A DNA stretch of 64,000 nt from Glutamicibacter sp. JL.03c (GCF_025854375.1 NZ_CP107575.1:1178001-1242000); one strand, 5' to 3'. Positions 20,525-29,927 are shown, counted from the stretch's first letter. Made by a program: numbers and translations. Notes: generated from the letters alone by a model not told the origin.

Positions 20525-22441
20525 ATGGCACAGGAATACCGTCGGGCCTTTGCCCAAGCCACCCATGACCCCGCTGCTTTCTGGCTGCAAGCGGCCCAGG
20601 ATCTCCAATGGGACGTTGCTCCGCAGGCGGCCATCGACGACTCGCGCAAGCCGCTGTATTCATGGTTCCCCGACGGGAAGCTCAACCTCTCGGTCAACGC
20701 GCTGGATCGCCACGTCGCCGCAGGCCGCGGGGAGAACACCGCACTGATCTACGATTCCGCCATGCTCGGCAGCGTCGAATCGTACACCTATGCCCAGCTG
20801 CTCAGTGAAGTCGAGACCTTCGCCGGCGTGCTGGCCGGACGCGGTGTCACGACGGGGGACCGCGTGCTGATCTACTTGCCGATGATCCCGCAGGCCGTGA
20901 TCGCCATGCTCGCTTGCGCTCGACTCGGCGCCGTGCATTCGGTGGTCTTTGGCGGCTTTGCCCCGAAGGAACTGGCGGCCCGTATTACCGACTGCGCGCC
21001 GGTCGCGGTGGTCACCGCCTCCGGCGGCATCGAGCCGAGCAGGCGCATCGAATACCTGCCGGCGGTGGCCGAGGCGCTGTCGCTGGCAGAACCAGCGGTT
21101 AAGGACGTGATCGTGGCCCACCGCGACGGGTTCGAGCATGGCCTCGCCGAATACCGGAATCAGCCGATCAACGGCCAGCAGATCACCTGGCTGGACTGGG
21201 ATGAGCAGGCGCAGCAGGCAGCTCCCGCCGCGGCCGTGCCAGTGCCATCGACCCATCCGCTCTATGTGCTGTATACCTCGGGCACCACCGGTGCGCCCAA
21301 GGGAGTGGTCCGTGATACCGGTGGCTACGGCACAGCGCTGCAATACTCGATGAACGCCATCTATGATGTGCATCCCGGGGACACCATGTTCACCGCCTCC
21401 GATGTCGGCTGGGTCGTCGGCCACTCCTACATCGTGTACGCGCCGCTGATCGCCGGAGCCACCACGGTGCTCTATGAAGGCAAGCCGGTGGGCACGCCCG
21501 ATGCCGGAGCTATTGGGCGCATTATCGAGGACCACGGGGTCACAACGATGTTCACCGCGCCAACTGCTTTGCGGGCCGTGCGCAAGGCGGATCCGCAGGG
21601 GGCGCTGATCGCCAGCCATGACCTGTCCAGCCTGCGGGCGCTGTTTGTCGCCGGAGAGCGCCTGGACCCGGAAACCTTCCACTTCGCCTCCGATCTTCTG
21701 CGGATTCCCGTGGTGGACAACTGGTGGCAGACCGAGACCGGCTGGCCGATCGCCGCGAATCCGCTGGGGCTGGAAGCCCTGCCGGCCAAGGCGGGATCGC
21801 CCACCACCCCGGTGCCTGGTTTCACGGTGCAGATTCGCGATGGCCTGGGCGAGCAGCTGCCGGCGGGCCAGGAGGGAAATATTGTTGTCCGCCTGCCGTT
21901 GCCACCCGGTGCCTTGACCACGCTGTGGGGCAACGACCAGCGCTTTATCGACACGTATCTGGCGCAAATCGAGGGATGCTACCTGACCGGGGACTCGGGG
22001 TTCCTGGATGAGGACGGCTACCTCTTCGTGATGGGCCGCACCGATGACGTGATCAACGTTTCCGGGCACCGGCTGTCCACCGGCGCCATCGAGCAGGTGC
22101 TGTCCAGCCATCCGGCGGTCGCGGAATGCGCCGTGATCGGCCTGGCGGATGCGCTCAAGGGGCAACGCGCCAGCGGCTATGTGGTGCTCAAATCCGGCGT
22201 GCAGATCGATGACGAAACATTGGCGCGGGAAATTGTCGCCCTCGTGCGCCAGCAGATCGGTGCCGTGGCGGACTTCCGCGAAGTCACTGTGGTCGCGGCG
22301 TTGCCGAAGACCCGTTCGGGCAAAATCCTGCGCAAGACCATGCGCCAGATTGCCGACGGCAAGGAGTACACCGTTCCATCCACCATCGAAGACCCTGCAG
22401 TGCTCGATGAATTGGTGCCGCTGCTGCGTGCGCAAGTCTAG
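20525..22441 (+). CDS. prpE: propionyl-CoA (acetyl-CoA-type) synthetase
   Basis: 638 residues, acyl-adenylate-forming family; activates propionate or acetate with ATP and CoA. The AMP-binding motif YTSGTTGAPKGVV is near residue 255, WWQTETGWPI near 403, YLTGDSGFLDEDGY near 484, and the acetylatable lysine motif TRSGKILRK near 600. ATG at 20525 has a near-perfect aggaggaaag, which excludes the upstream in-frame start at 20435. PrpE over Acs is inferred from the divergent prp operon and shared operators. Confidence 0.88.
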   Translation: MAQEYRRAFAQATHDPAAFWLQAAQDLQWDVAPQAAIDDSRKPLYSWFPDGKLNLSVNALDRHVAAGRGENTALIYDSAMLGSVESYTYAQLLSEVETFAGVLAGRGVTTGDRVLIYLPMIPQAVIAMLACARLGAVHSVVFGGFAPKELAARITDCAPVAVVTASGGIEPSRRIEYLPAVAEALSLAEPAVKDVIVAHRDGFEHGLAEYRNQPINGQQITWLDWDEQAQQAAPAAAVPVPSTHPLYVLYTSGTTGAPKGVVRDTGGYGTALQYSMNAIYDVHPGDTMFTASDVGWVVGHSYIVYAPLIAGATTVLYEGKPVGTPDAGAIGRIIEDHGVTTMFTAPTALRAVRKADPQGALIASHDLSSLRALFVAGERLDPETFHFASDLLRIPVVDNWWQTETGWPIAANPLGLEALPAKAGSPTTPVPGFTVQIRDGLGEQLPAGQEGNIVVRLPLPPGALTTLWGNDQRFIDTYLAQIEGCYLTGDSGFLDEDGYLFVMGRTDDVINVSGHRLSTGAIEQVLSSHPAVAECAVIGLADALKGQRASGYVVLKSGVQIDDETLAREIVALVRQQIGAVADFREVTVVAALPKTRSGKILRKTMRQIADGKEYTVPSTIEDPAVLDELVPLLRAQV

Positions 22442-22450
22442 GCTGGCGGC

Positions 22451-23200
22451 CTAGCTTCGAGGCGCTGCCCGGTATTCATATTCCGGGCGGCCCCTGGTGC
22501 CATGCCGCGGTTGTTTGAGCACCGCCCTGGTTTCGAACAGGTGCTCCAGATAGCGCCGCGCGGTGACCCGCGAGATGCCTAGTTCTTCGCCCAGTTCGGT
22601 GGCTGAAAAGCAGCGCTCGGCCTGCCGGGCCAGATGCTCGCTGATCTGTGCCAAGGTCTCCGGGATCAGGCCCTTGGGCAGGGAAGCGGAAGCGGTAGAT
22701 GTGCGCAGCGCGGAAAAGGCGGTGTCCAGGGCGGCCTGGCTGGTGTCCGGCCCGGTGGACCGCATGGTGGAGATGAAGCGACGGTGATTCTCCAGCTTCT
22801 CGCTGAAAGCCGCAAAGGTGAAGGGCTTGATGAGGTACTGGGTGATGCCGGTGGCGACCGCGGAGCGGACCACGGCAAGATCGCGGACCGCGGTGATGGC
22901 GATGATGTCGGTGGTCAGGCCCAGCCCGCGCATCCGTTTGGCCACGTCAATCCCGTGCAAATCGGGCAAAGTCATGTCAAGGAGGACCAGATCGAAGGCG
23001 GCCCCTGAATTACGGGCGCGTGTGAGCAGGGACAGTGCTTCTTGCCCGTTGCTGGCGATCGCGCCGGTCGCGAATCCGGGGACCCGATTAACGTACTTGG
23101 CGTGGGATGCCGCCGTTTCGGGTTCGTCGTCGACCACGAGCACAACGATGTCCTCGCCGTGTGAAGAACGGGCGGGTGGGACGATGCGGGGATCTGTCAT
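22451..23200 (-). CDS. CitB/DcuR-type response regulator
   Basis: 249 residues. The receiver domain (about 17-135) has acidic pocket VDDEPE, phospho-acceptor D75 in LLDMTLPDL and the lysine in YLIKPFTF. The C-terminal domain carries FSATELGEELGISRVTARRYLEHL, as in DcuR/CitB regulators of dicarboxylate or citrate uptake. It ends only 9 bases from the prpE stop (convergent). It lies 14 bases downstream of its sensor kinase gene. Confidence 0.9.
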   Translation of the reverse strand: MTDPRIVPPARSSHGEDIVVLVVDDEPETAASHAKYVNRVPGFATGAIASNGQEALSLLTRARNSGAAFDLVLLDMTLPDLHGIDVAKRMRGLGLTTDIIAITAVRDLAVVRSAVATGITQYLIKPFTFAAFSEKLENHRRFISTMRSTGPDTSQAALDTAFSALRTSTASASLPKGLIPETLAQISEHLARQAERCFSATELGEELGISRVTARRYLEHLFETRAVLKQPRHGTRGRPEYEYRAAPRS

Positions 23201-23214
23201 GGAACTCTCCTTGG

Positions 23215-24912
23215 CTAGCTGCTGGACTCTAGCGGCAGGGTCACGGTGAAGATCGCCCCGGCATCGTTGTCAACATTCATTGTGCCACCCAGGCGCAGCA
23301 CGGCCTGCTGCACCAGGGCCAAGCCCAGTCCGCGCGGCTGCTCCCCCTTTTTGGTGCTCACCCCGAAACGCAGCAGCTGGTCCAGGAATTCCGGTTCAAT
23401 GCCGGGCCCGGAATCGGCCACGGATATGATCAGTTCCCCATGCCCCGCGGTGACCTCCACCCAGACGGTGGATTCCCTGGTGCCGGCCGAAACGTCCAGG
23501 GCGTTGTCCAGGAGATTGCCCACAATGGTGACCATGTCGCTGGCGGCCACTGCATCGGCGGGGATGAATCCCTGCGCGGTGATATCCAGTTTGACCCCGC
23601 GCTCATGTGCCTGGGCGGCTTTGGCCACCAGCAGGCTGGAGAGGTAGGCGTCATCGATGGAATGCACGATGGCATCGGTGAGCTTTTGCGAATGCTGCCG
23701 GTCGTCCACCGCAAAAGCCAAGGCCCGCTCGTTCTGGCCATTTTCTATCAGCGTGGCGATGGTGTGCAGCCGGTTGGCATGCTCATGGGTTTGCGCTCGC
23801 AGGGCGGTGGAGAAGGTTTTCAGCGACTGGACCTCGCCGGCCAGTTCCTGCACCTCGGTGAGGTCGCGCAAGGTCAGAACCTGGCCGGTGAGCGGCTGCA
23901 CGCCAAGCCAGCGCCGGGGAGCGCCGCCTCGCCGGGGCAATCCCGCGTTGGTCAAGCGTGCGGGCCCTTGGGAAATGGACAGTACGCTGCGGGTTCCCAG
24001 ATGAATCTCGTCCTTGCAGCTGCGGCCGGTGGCCATGACCGTGCGCAGGGTTTCGGGCATCTGGACCTGGTTGAGATCCAGGCCATGGGGAGGTACCTCA
24101 TCGGGCAAATCCAGCAATTTCGCGGCCTCTTGGTTATAGAGCACGATCCGATGCCGCCGATCGAGCAGCACTAGCCCTTCGCGCACCGAATGCAGTGCGG
24201 AGAAATAGAAGGCATAGAGCCGGCGCAGGCCATGCGGGCCGAAGCCCAAGGTCGCCTGGTAGACGTAGCGTGAGAAGCACCACGAGGTGAAGCCGGCCAG
24301 GATCAGGGCGAGTGCGGAAACCAACAAGATTTGCGGTACCTCGCTGCGGTAGATCATCTGCAGGTTCTCCAGGGTGATTCCGGTGGCCACCAGCCCGACA
24401 AGCTTTCCGTCGTGGTACACCGGCGCAATGGTGCGCACCGAGCGGCCCAGGGTTCCCAGCGCCACCTCGTTATAGGTGTGGCCGGCGAGCGCCTGTTCGG
24501 TGGAACCTGCGTAGTTCTGGCCAATCCGCTCGGGATTGGGGTGGGTGACGCGCTTGGTGTCCGGGGTCATGATCGAAATGAAATCGACACCTTGGCCGCG
24601 GTCCAGGATCTTGTTGGTGTAGGGCTGCAACAGTTCCGAGGGATGGTCCCCGGCCAGCGCGCTGCTCACGAAAGGGTCGTTGGCCAGCGTAATGGAGATC
24701 GCGGCAACGGTGGCTTGCTTGTCGTCGAGGATGACCCGGGCCTGTTGCCGGTAGGTCGAGACCGCCATTCCAATGACCACCAAAATGACCACGAGCATTT
24801 GCGCGGCGAAGATCAGCACCGCAAAAGACCAGCCGTTGCGGCTCAGCGGAGCGGGGATGGCATCGTTCTGAGCCTCGCGGGGCGAGGACAAGTCCGTGAA
24901 GTGGTCTGTCAT
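23215..24912 (-). CDS. CitA/DcuS-type sensor histidine kinase
   Basis: 565 residues. TM1 (29-52), an extracytoplasmic PAS-like sensor (about 55-190, with the family motif YAGSTEQALAGHTYNE), TM2 (192-212), cytoplasmic PAS (about 240-350), then a dimerisation helix with H376 in THEHANRLHTI. The ATPase N-box is GNLLDNALDVS and the G-box DSGPGI. Such kinases sense citrate or C4-dicarboxylates; the neighbouring dctA supports a dicarboxylate. Start at ATG 24912 behind aagaggagg; an upstream in-frame start at 25068 lacks support. Confidence 0.9.
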   Translation of the reverse strand: MTDHFTDLSSPREAQNDAIPAPLSRNGWSFAVLIFAAQMLVVILVVIGMAVSTYRQQARVILDDKQATVAAISITLANDPFVSSALAGDHPSELLQPYTNKILDRGQGVDFISIMTPDTKRVTHPNPERIGQNYAGSTEQALAGHTYNEVALGTLGRSVRTIAPVYHDGKLVGLVATGITLENLQMIYRSEVPQILLVSALALILAGFTSWCFSRYVYQATLGFGPHGLRRLYAFYFSALHSVREGLVLLDRRHRIVLYNQEAAKLLDLPDEVPPHGLDLNQVQMPETLRTVMATGRSCKDEIHLGTRSVLSISQGPARLTNAGLPRRGGAPRRWLGVQPLTGQVLTLRDLTEVQELAGEVQSLKTFSTALRAQTHEHANRLHTIATLIENGQNERALAFAVDDRQHSQKLTDAIVHSIDDAYLSSLLVAKAAQAHERGVKLDITAQGFIPADAVAASDMVTIVGNLLDNALDVSAGTRESTVWVEVTAGHGELIISVADSGPGIEPEFLDQLLRFGVSTKKGEQPRGLGLALVQQAVLRLGGTMNVDNDAGAIFTVTLPLESSS

Positions 24913-25091
24913 GTTGCGCTCCTCCTCTTGCGGCGTCGTCCTTTGGAGTGCTACTGCGTGACCAATATGAACGCAATAGAGATGCACATCACCTTGGCGC
25001 GCACCATTGAACAGAACGATTCTACGTAATACCGGCTTGGCAAGGACGCTAGAGGCGGTTGCAGGCAATTTTCAAGGGTAGGACTAAGCAC

Positions 25092-26390
25092 ATGACTGTC
25101 ACTGACGACATCAAGCCGGGCGGCAACTCAGCCCAGGCCGGAACGAAGAAAAAAGACAAGACCCACTGGCTCTACATCATGGTGATTGCCGCCGTGGTGC
25201 TCGGCGCAGCGGTCGGACTGCTCGCCCCGGACCTCGGCAAGGCGCTCAAGCCACTGGGCACCGGGTTCGTGGCATTGATCAAGATGCTGATCGCCCCGGT
25301 GATCTTCTGCACCATCGCCCTCGGCGTCGGCTCCATCGCCAAGGCCGCCACGGTCGGCAAGGTCGGCGGCCTGGCCCTGCTGTACTTCATCACCATGTCC
25401 ACCTTCGCCCTGGCCATCGGCCTGGTCGTCGGCAACATCATCAACCCCGGATCCGGATTGAAGCTCGAGCCATATGAGGCGAGCACCGGCGGGGGAGAGA
25501 ACGCCACCGTCGCCTTCTTGCTGGAACTGATCCCCGGCGACATCCCGGTGCTGCCCACCCTGGTGCTGGCCCTGCTGGTCGGCTTCGCCCTGCAGTCCAT
25601 GGGCAAGGCCGGCGAGCCGGTGCTCAACGGCATCAAGCACATCCAGGCCGTGGTCTTCCGCCTGATGATGATGATCATGTGGGTTGCCCCGATCGGTGCC
25701 TTCGGCGCCATTGCCGCAGTGGTCGGTGCCACCGGTTGGGCCGCCATCGGTTCCATGGCGATCCTGATGGGCGCCTTCTACCTGACTTGCGCCCTGTTCA
25801 TCGTTGTCATCCTTGGCTCCTTGCTGCGCGTGGTGACCGGCCTGAATATCTTCTTGCTGCTCAAGTACCTGGCTCGTGAATACCTGCTGATTTTCTCCAC
25901 CAGCTCCTCCGAGTCGGCCCTGCCGCGCTTGATCGCCAAGATGGAGCATGCCGGTGTTTCGAAGCCGGTTGTCGGCATCACCGTGCCCACCGGCTACTCC
26001 TTCAACCTTGACGGCACCGCGATCTACCTGACCATGGCGGCATTGTTCGTGTCCACTGCGATGGGTATGCCGATGGATCTGGGCGAGCAGATTGGCTTGC
26101 TGGTCTTCATGATCATTGCTTCCAAGGGCGCCGCCGGAGTGACCGGAGCCGGCCTGGCCACCTTGGCCGCGGGGCTGCAGTCGCACCGTCCGGAACTGCT
26201 GGACGGCATGGGCGTGATCGTGGGCATCGACAAGTTCATGTCCGAAGCCCGCGCGCTGACCAACTTCACCGGCAATGCCGTGGCCACGTTGCTGATTGGC
26301 AAATGGACCAGCGAAATTGATATGGACCAGGCCAAGGCCGTGCTGGCCGGCAACCGCCCGTTCGACGAAACCAGCGTCGAGGGCCACTAG
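25092..26390 (+). CDS. dctA: DctA-type dicarboxylate:cation symporter
   Basis: 432 residues, DAACS family, with about eight membrane helices and hairpin loops. Signature segments are FSTSSSESALPRLIAKME near residue 270, VPTGYSFNLDGTAIYLTMAA near 300 and ASKGAAGVTGAG near 347, with DKFMSEARALTNFTGNAVAT near 385. The family imports succinate, fumarate and malate. It is transcribed away from the CitA/CitB-type pair, its likely regulators. Start at 25092; an in-frame start 11 codons upstream is less likely. Confidence 0.93.
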   Translation: MTVTDDIKPGGNSAQAGTKKKDKTHWLYIMVIAAVVLGAAVGLLAPDLGKALKPLGTGFVALIKMLIAPVIFCTIALGVGSIAKAATVGKVGGLALLYFITMSTFALAIGLVVGNIINPGSGLKLEPYEASTGGGENATVAFLLELIPGDIPVLPTLVLALLVGFALQSMGKAGEPVLNGIKHIQAVVFRLMMMIMWVAPIGAFGAIAAVVGATGWAAIGSMAILMGAFYLTCALFIVVILGSLLRVVTGLNIFLLLKYLAREYLLIFSTSSSESALPRLIAKMEHAGVSKPVVGITVPTGYSFNLDGTAIYLTMAALFVSTAMGMPMDLGEQIGLLVFMIIASKGAAGVTGAGLATLAAGLQSHRPELLDGMGVIVGIDKFMSEARALTNFTGNAVATLLIGKWTSEIDMDQAKAVLAGNRPFDETSVEGH

Positions 26391-26402
26391 CCCGCAGTGG
26401 AG

Positions 26403-26439
26403 AATCCGCTATCCGAAGTGTTCGGGTAGCGGATTTTTT
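26403..26439 (+). terminator. intrinsic terminator of dctA
   Basis: Positions 26403-26417 pair with 26421-26435, a 15-bp stem with one G-U pair and a gtg loop. It runs into a T6 tract (26434-26439). Textbook Rho-independent terminator 13 bases after dctA. Confidence 0.92.
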
Positions 26440-26505
26440 GCGTCTTGGAATCTTTGGGAGGATTCGCCTTGGGTGGCAAGACAGCCAACCGGTCGAGCCG
26501 ACATC

Positions 26506-27130
26506 ATGGGTGCAGCGCTGCGAGTGTGCTTCGTCGGGGGATTCATTGGTCACGGGAGTCGGCGATGAAACCCACCGCGGATGGGCAGGACGGCTTATCG
26601 CCCGGGGAATCAAACGCGGCTACGAGCTCACTGGCTATAATCTCGGGGTGCGCGGCGATACCAGCTCCATGATCAGACAGCGATTCGAAGCCGAATGCGC
26701 TGCGCGGCTCCCGCCAGGGGGCCATGCGGTGGGCGTGGTCTTCTCCTTCGGCGTCAACGACGTCATTCGCTGGGGCGCGAAGCCACGGTTGGCAGCCGAA
26801 GATCGGATCCCCAGCCTCGCGGCAATCCTGGATGCGGCCGGGGAACGGAGCTTGCCGGCATTGATGATCGGGCCGCCAGCGCTTGCCGACGATGCCTTGA
26901 ACGCGGAACTGCTTGAGCTGGACGCGCAGATGCGAGCAATCTGCCGCCCGAAGACGGTGCCGTATCTGGGCGTCCACGAAGACCTGGCCGGCAATGAACT
27001 GTGGCGTCGTGAAGTGGCCGCCGATGACGGGGCGCATCCACGCGCCGCAGGATACGACTTGCTGGCCGGGCTGGCCAGCGGGGCGTGGGATGCCTGGCTA
27101 CAGGACGCGGCAGCTAGGCTGGAGCCATGA
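26506..27130 (+). pseudogene. SGNH/GDSL hydrolase with an N-terminal frameshift
   Basis: From ATG 26506 the frame begins MGAALRVCFVGG and then leaves the family pattern. One base fewer in the G5 run at 26536-26540 would give RVCFVGDSLVTGVGDETHRGW, the expected block I with the serine nucleophile. The rest of the hydrolase is in that second frame: NLGVRGDTSSM (block II), FSFGVNDVIRW (block III) and DGAHPRAAGYDLL (catalytic Asp-His), to the stop at 27128-27130. A TTG at 26438 could keep the second frame open but would lose the first beta strand. It could be a real mutation, a phase-variable tract, or a homopolymer error. The stop overlaps the next gene. Confidence 0.75.
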
Positions 27131-27570
27131 ACGCGACACCCTACCAGCAGCACTATCGAGAACTGGCTGATGCCGAAAAAGCACTAATCGAATTGGCCCG
27201 GCAGACCATCGAGGCCACCACCGATGCGCCCGAAGGCGGGGACGGGGTGCACACCATGGGGGCCGCGGTGCTGGCTGCCAATGGCACGATGCACGCGGGC
27301 GTGAATTTCTACCACTTCACCGGCGGGCCCTGCGCCGAGCTGGTGGCTTTCGGGGCGGCCCGTGCCGCCGGGGCCGTGAACCCGCAGGTGGTAGTTGCGG
27401 TGGGCAACGAGGGGCGCGGAATCAAGAACCCGTGCGGTCGCTGCCGCCAGGTGATGGCGGATAACTACCCGCAGTTGCGGGTCATCGTCGATACCCCGAA
27501 CGGGCCGCGCAGCGTCAGCGCTCGAGAGCTGCTGCCGTTGTCATTCGATTGGCTAGCGGAGCAAGCCTGA
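27127..27570 (+). CDS. cytidine/blasticidin deaminase-like protein
   Basis: 147 residues of the cytidine deaminase superfamily. Zinc-site motifs are visible: GGPCAELVAFGAA (Cys plus catalytic Glu, near residue 68) and NPCGRCRQVM (PCxxC, near 103). A cysteine-type first ligand and short length resemble blasticidin-S deaminase-like members more than standard cytidine deaminase. The substrate is uncertain. ATG at 27127 overlaps the stop of the SGNH gene (ATGA), so the pair was probably co-expressed. Confidence 0.85.
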   Translation: MNATPYQQHYRELADAEKALIELARQTIEATTDAPEGGDGVHTMGAAVLAANGTMHAGVNFYHFTGGPCAELVAFGAARAAGAVNPQVVVAVGNEGRGIKNPCGRCRQVMADNYPQLRVIVDTPNGPRSVSARELLPLSFDWLAEQA

Positions 27571-27586
27571 GTTCCTGAGGCCAGGT

Positions 27587-27937
27587 TCAGCGCGCGAGGC
27601 CGGTCAACGGGGAAGTGAGCACTACCCGATTGCCGTCGGGATCCTGTAGCTGCAGGATTCGCCCCCCGCCGCCAGGCTGCGGGCCGTGATGCTCGATCCC
27701 CGATTCCAGCAGCCGCGACGCCTGGGTGTCGAGATCGGCAACTTCCAGGACCAGGGTGCTGTGCCCGGCGCGTTCGGGTTCGCAGTACACCTGGACGCCG
27801 TAGCCCGGGGCCAGGTGCCATTCGAGCAATCCGTCCATGGGCCGCCGATCCGGGGATCTGCCAAAGAGCCGGGCATACCAGAGCTCGGCGCGGGCCACCT
27901 CCGATACCGTGCAATTGCCGAGCATTCCCGTGAACAT
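27587..27937 (-). CDS. VOC-family (glyoxalase/bleomycin-resistance-like) protein
   Basis: 116 residues with the two beta-alpha-beta-beta-beta modules of the VOC superfamily: N-terminal AELWYARLFGRSPDRRPM and WHLAPGYGVQVY, then STLVLEVADLD and the terminal ILQLQDPDGNRVVLTSPL. Members bind a metal and a small ligand or act as antibiotic-binding proteins; nothing here decides which. It converges with the deaminase gene, 16 bases apart. Confidence 0.82.
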   Translation of the reverse strand: MFTGMLGNCTVSEVARAELWYARLFGRSPDRRPMDGLLEWHLAPGYGVQVYCEPERAGHSTLVLEVADLDTQASRLLESGIEHHGPQPGGGGRILQLQDPDGNRVVLTSPLTGLAR

Positions 27938-28025
27938 CTGGCTCGCCCCTCACGCCGTCTGGTCTTGGTGTGTGGCACCATTTGACCACCGGGGTGCGCC
28001 CGGTTCAAGGACTTCTGCGGATCGA

Positions 28026-28440
28026 GGGCAAATTATCGGTGCGGGGTCTACAGCACTGGCTGGCCGAGGAACGCGGCGAGCCGGTCCAGGGCCGGCGCCT
28101 CGTCGCTGACCGGCTGCGGGGGAACGAAGCGTCCGGAGCGCGGAGAATCAGCGAGCTGCCCGCTGGCTTGGGCCAGATCCCAGAGGCGGGCGAGCAAATC
28201 ATAGCTGATGGGCGGGCGAAGGCGTCGGCAGGATCCTTGCCCAGCACATCGGCATCGCCAGAGGGCGGGCGCTTCCCGGACAGCATGGCGGCGAAGACCA
28301 GATTCATGCCCGCCACATGTCCGAGCAGCTTGCGCACCGTCCAATCGCTGCACGGTGTGGGAGCGTTCCGCTGCTGGGCTGCAACGAGTGCTCCAAAGAA
28401 GCGAGCATGGTCCGGGATTCCTTGTCCGTGATGGTTCTCG
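28026..28440 (-). pseudogene. broken TIGR03086-like (DinB/maleylpyruvate isomerase fold) gene
   Basis: On the minus strand one frame reads FFGALVAAQQRNAPTPCSDW, then TVRKLLGHVAGMNLVFAAML and DPADAFAR, a good match to the metal-binding TIGR03086 family. After about 28220 the family pattern continues in another frame (SYDLLARLWDLAQASGQLAD, RSGRFVPPQPV, APALDRLAAFLGQPVL) to a stop near 28048. Around 100 residues expected between these parts are missing, and the first part has no start codon in its frame. Frameshift plus internal deletion make this a decayed gene. Exact ends are uncertain. Confidence 0.7.
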
Positions 28441-28845
28441 TCTCTTGCCCCGATCCCAGGCCGGGTCCATGGCCTGACGCGGCCAGCAGGTTTTGCAGAC
28501 GCGGGGCGAACTGGACTTCATGCTCGGGGGCGTTCAGCTCGTAGATCGGCAAGTTCAGCTGTTGCGCAGCGGGGATCGACTGGATGTGCTCCCAGCCATC
28601 GTGCAGGGTTTGGGCCCAGGTCGCCCCGGGGCCGGTTCGTCCGGTCCCGCCATGACGAGCGCGGATTCGCGGATGCCAGCCGGCACCGCCTGCAACCAGC
28701 TGCTGTTGGAGGAGCGGCCCTGGTCGCCACGCACGCTGATCAGCCACCCGTCATCCGGCTGTGCCTGGAGCAGCGCGGCAACGCTGGCTCCTTCGCTCTC
28801 CGGCTCGGCTGACGCCGGGCCCGCGAACATCTCCATGGTGCTCAT
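28441..28845 (-). pseudogene. unrecognised coding-like remnant, frameshifted
   Basis: From ATG 28845 (minus) an open frame begins MSTMEMFAGPASAEPES. Near the tract ccccgggg at 28624-28631 the coding-like signal moves to another frame, WAQTLHDGWEHIQSIPAAQQ then LPIYELNAPEHEVQFAP. The two halves have GC-rich third positions, as expected of real genes here. I do not recognise the family. No convincing ribosome-binding site precedes 28845. The 28846-29030 region up to the parA-like gene shows nothing else I can name. Confidence 0.4.
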
Positions 28846-29030
28846 CGTGTGATTTCGTGAAATGCCAGTGGGTATTCAGCTCGCATACAACATTAGAGCT
28901 AAGGTTCAAGGTAAAGGCTCGCCGTGCAAGAGCCCAAAAACCGGGATCTTTTGCTTCGGCCGATAACCTTGAAATGAGCCTATAGCTCAAAGAATTTGGT
29001 GTATCGAACGGGAAGTGTGGTTGACCCATC

Positions 29031-29927
29031 GTGAGCGAGGAACAGGGAAATAAGCACCGCGGGGCGGGAATGCTCAAGGAGCCTCGTCCGGTGGGTCCAA
29101 CTGGCAAGCCATTGACAGATTTCCCGGTGCCAGCACCGTTGCCTTCGCACGGCCCAGCACGCGTGATCGCCATGGTTAACCAGAAGGGTGGCGTCGGCAA
29201 GACCACCTCCACCATCAATCTGGCCGCCGCGCTCGCCGAGTACGGCCGCAAGGTGCTGCTGGTGGACTTCGACCCGCAGGGCGCTCTGTCTGCCGGATTT
29301 GGCACCAACCCGCATGAAATGGACATCACCGTCTACAACGTGCTGATGGATCGCCAGGTGAAAATCACGGACGCGATCTTGCATACCGATGTGGAAAACA
29401 TCGACCTGCTGCCGGCAAACATCGACCTGTCGGCCGCTGAAGTGCAACTGGTCAACGAAGTCGCGCGCGAGCAGGTGCTCGAGCGGGCGCTGCGCCACGT
29501 CATCGACGACTATGACGTAGTGCTGATCGATTGCCAGCCATCGCTGGGCCTGCTGACCATCAATGCGCTGACTGCCGCCCATGGCGTGATCATCCCGCTG
29601 ACTGCAGAATTCTTCGCCCTGCGTGCTGTGGCCCTGCTGATGGAGACCATCGACAAGGTCAAGGACCGGCTGAACCAGGTCTTGGAGCTCGACGGCGTAG
29701 TGGCCACCATGTACGACGCGCGCACCTTGCACAGCCGCGAAGTGATTACCCGCCTGGACGAGGCCTTCGGCGACAAGCTCTTTGAAACGGTGATCAAGCG
29801 AACCATCAAGTTCGCTGATGCCAACGTGGCTGCGGAGCCGATTACCAGCTATGCGGCCAACCACCCCGGTGCCGAGGCCTACCGCAATCTGGCGCGCGAA
29901 TTGATTTGGCGCGGTGGCGCCCCGTAA
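29031..29927 (+). CDS. ParA/Soj-family ATPase of the scpAB cluster
   Basis: 298 residues. Deviant Walker A NQKGGVGKTTSTINLA near residue 50, switch I DFDPQGALSAGFG near 83, and Walker B VVLIDCQPSLGLLT near 163. A ParA-like ATPase directly before scpA is common in actinobacteria and distinct from the parAB pair near the origin; its role in segregation is inferred. GTG at 29031 is taken as start. The stop TAA shares a base with the scpA ATG. Confidence 0.9.
   Translation: MSEEQGNKHRGAGMLKEPRPVGPTGKPLTDFPVPAPLPSHGPARVIAMVNQKGGVGKTTSTINLAAALAEYGRKVLLVDFDPQGALSAGFGTNPHEMDITVYNVLMDRQVKITDAILHTDVENIDLLPANIDLSAAEVQLVNEVAREQVLERALRHVIDDYDVVLIDCQPSLGLLTINALTAAHGVIIPLTAEFFALRAVALLMETIDKVKDRLNQVLELDGVVATMYDARTLHSREVITRLDEAFGDKLFETVIKRTIKFADANVAAEPITSYAANHPGAEAYRNLARELIWRGGAP

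Noticed and set aside
20660-22435. Long minus-strand frame opposite the propionyl-CoA synthetase gene
   Set aside because: Antisense shadow; His/Gln/Gly-rich composition typical of reversed high-GC codons.
24990-25035. Promoter TTGAAC/TAATAC before dctA
   Set aside because: The spacing is only 14 bases, too short for a normal sigma-70-type promoter.
25128-26387. Long minus-strand frame opposite dctA
   Set aside because: Same antisense effect; its His/Gln/Asp/Gly-rich product resembles no membrane or enzyme family.
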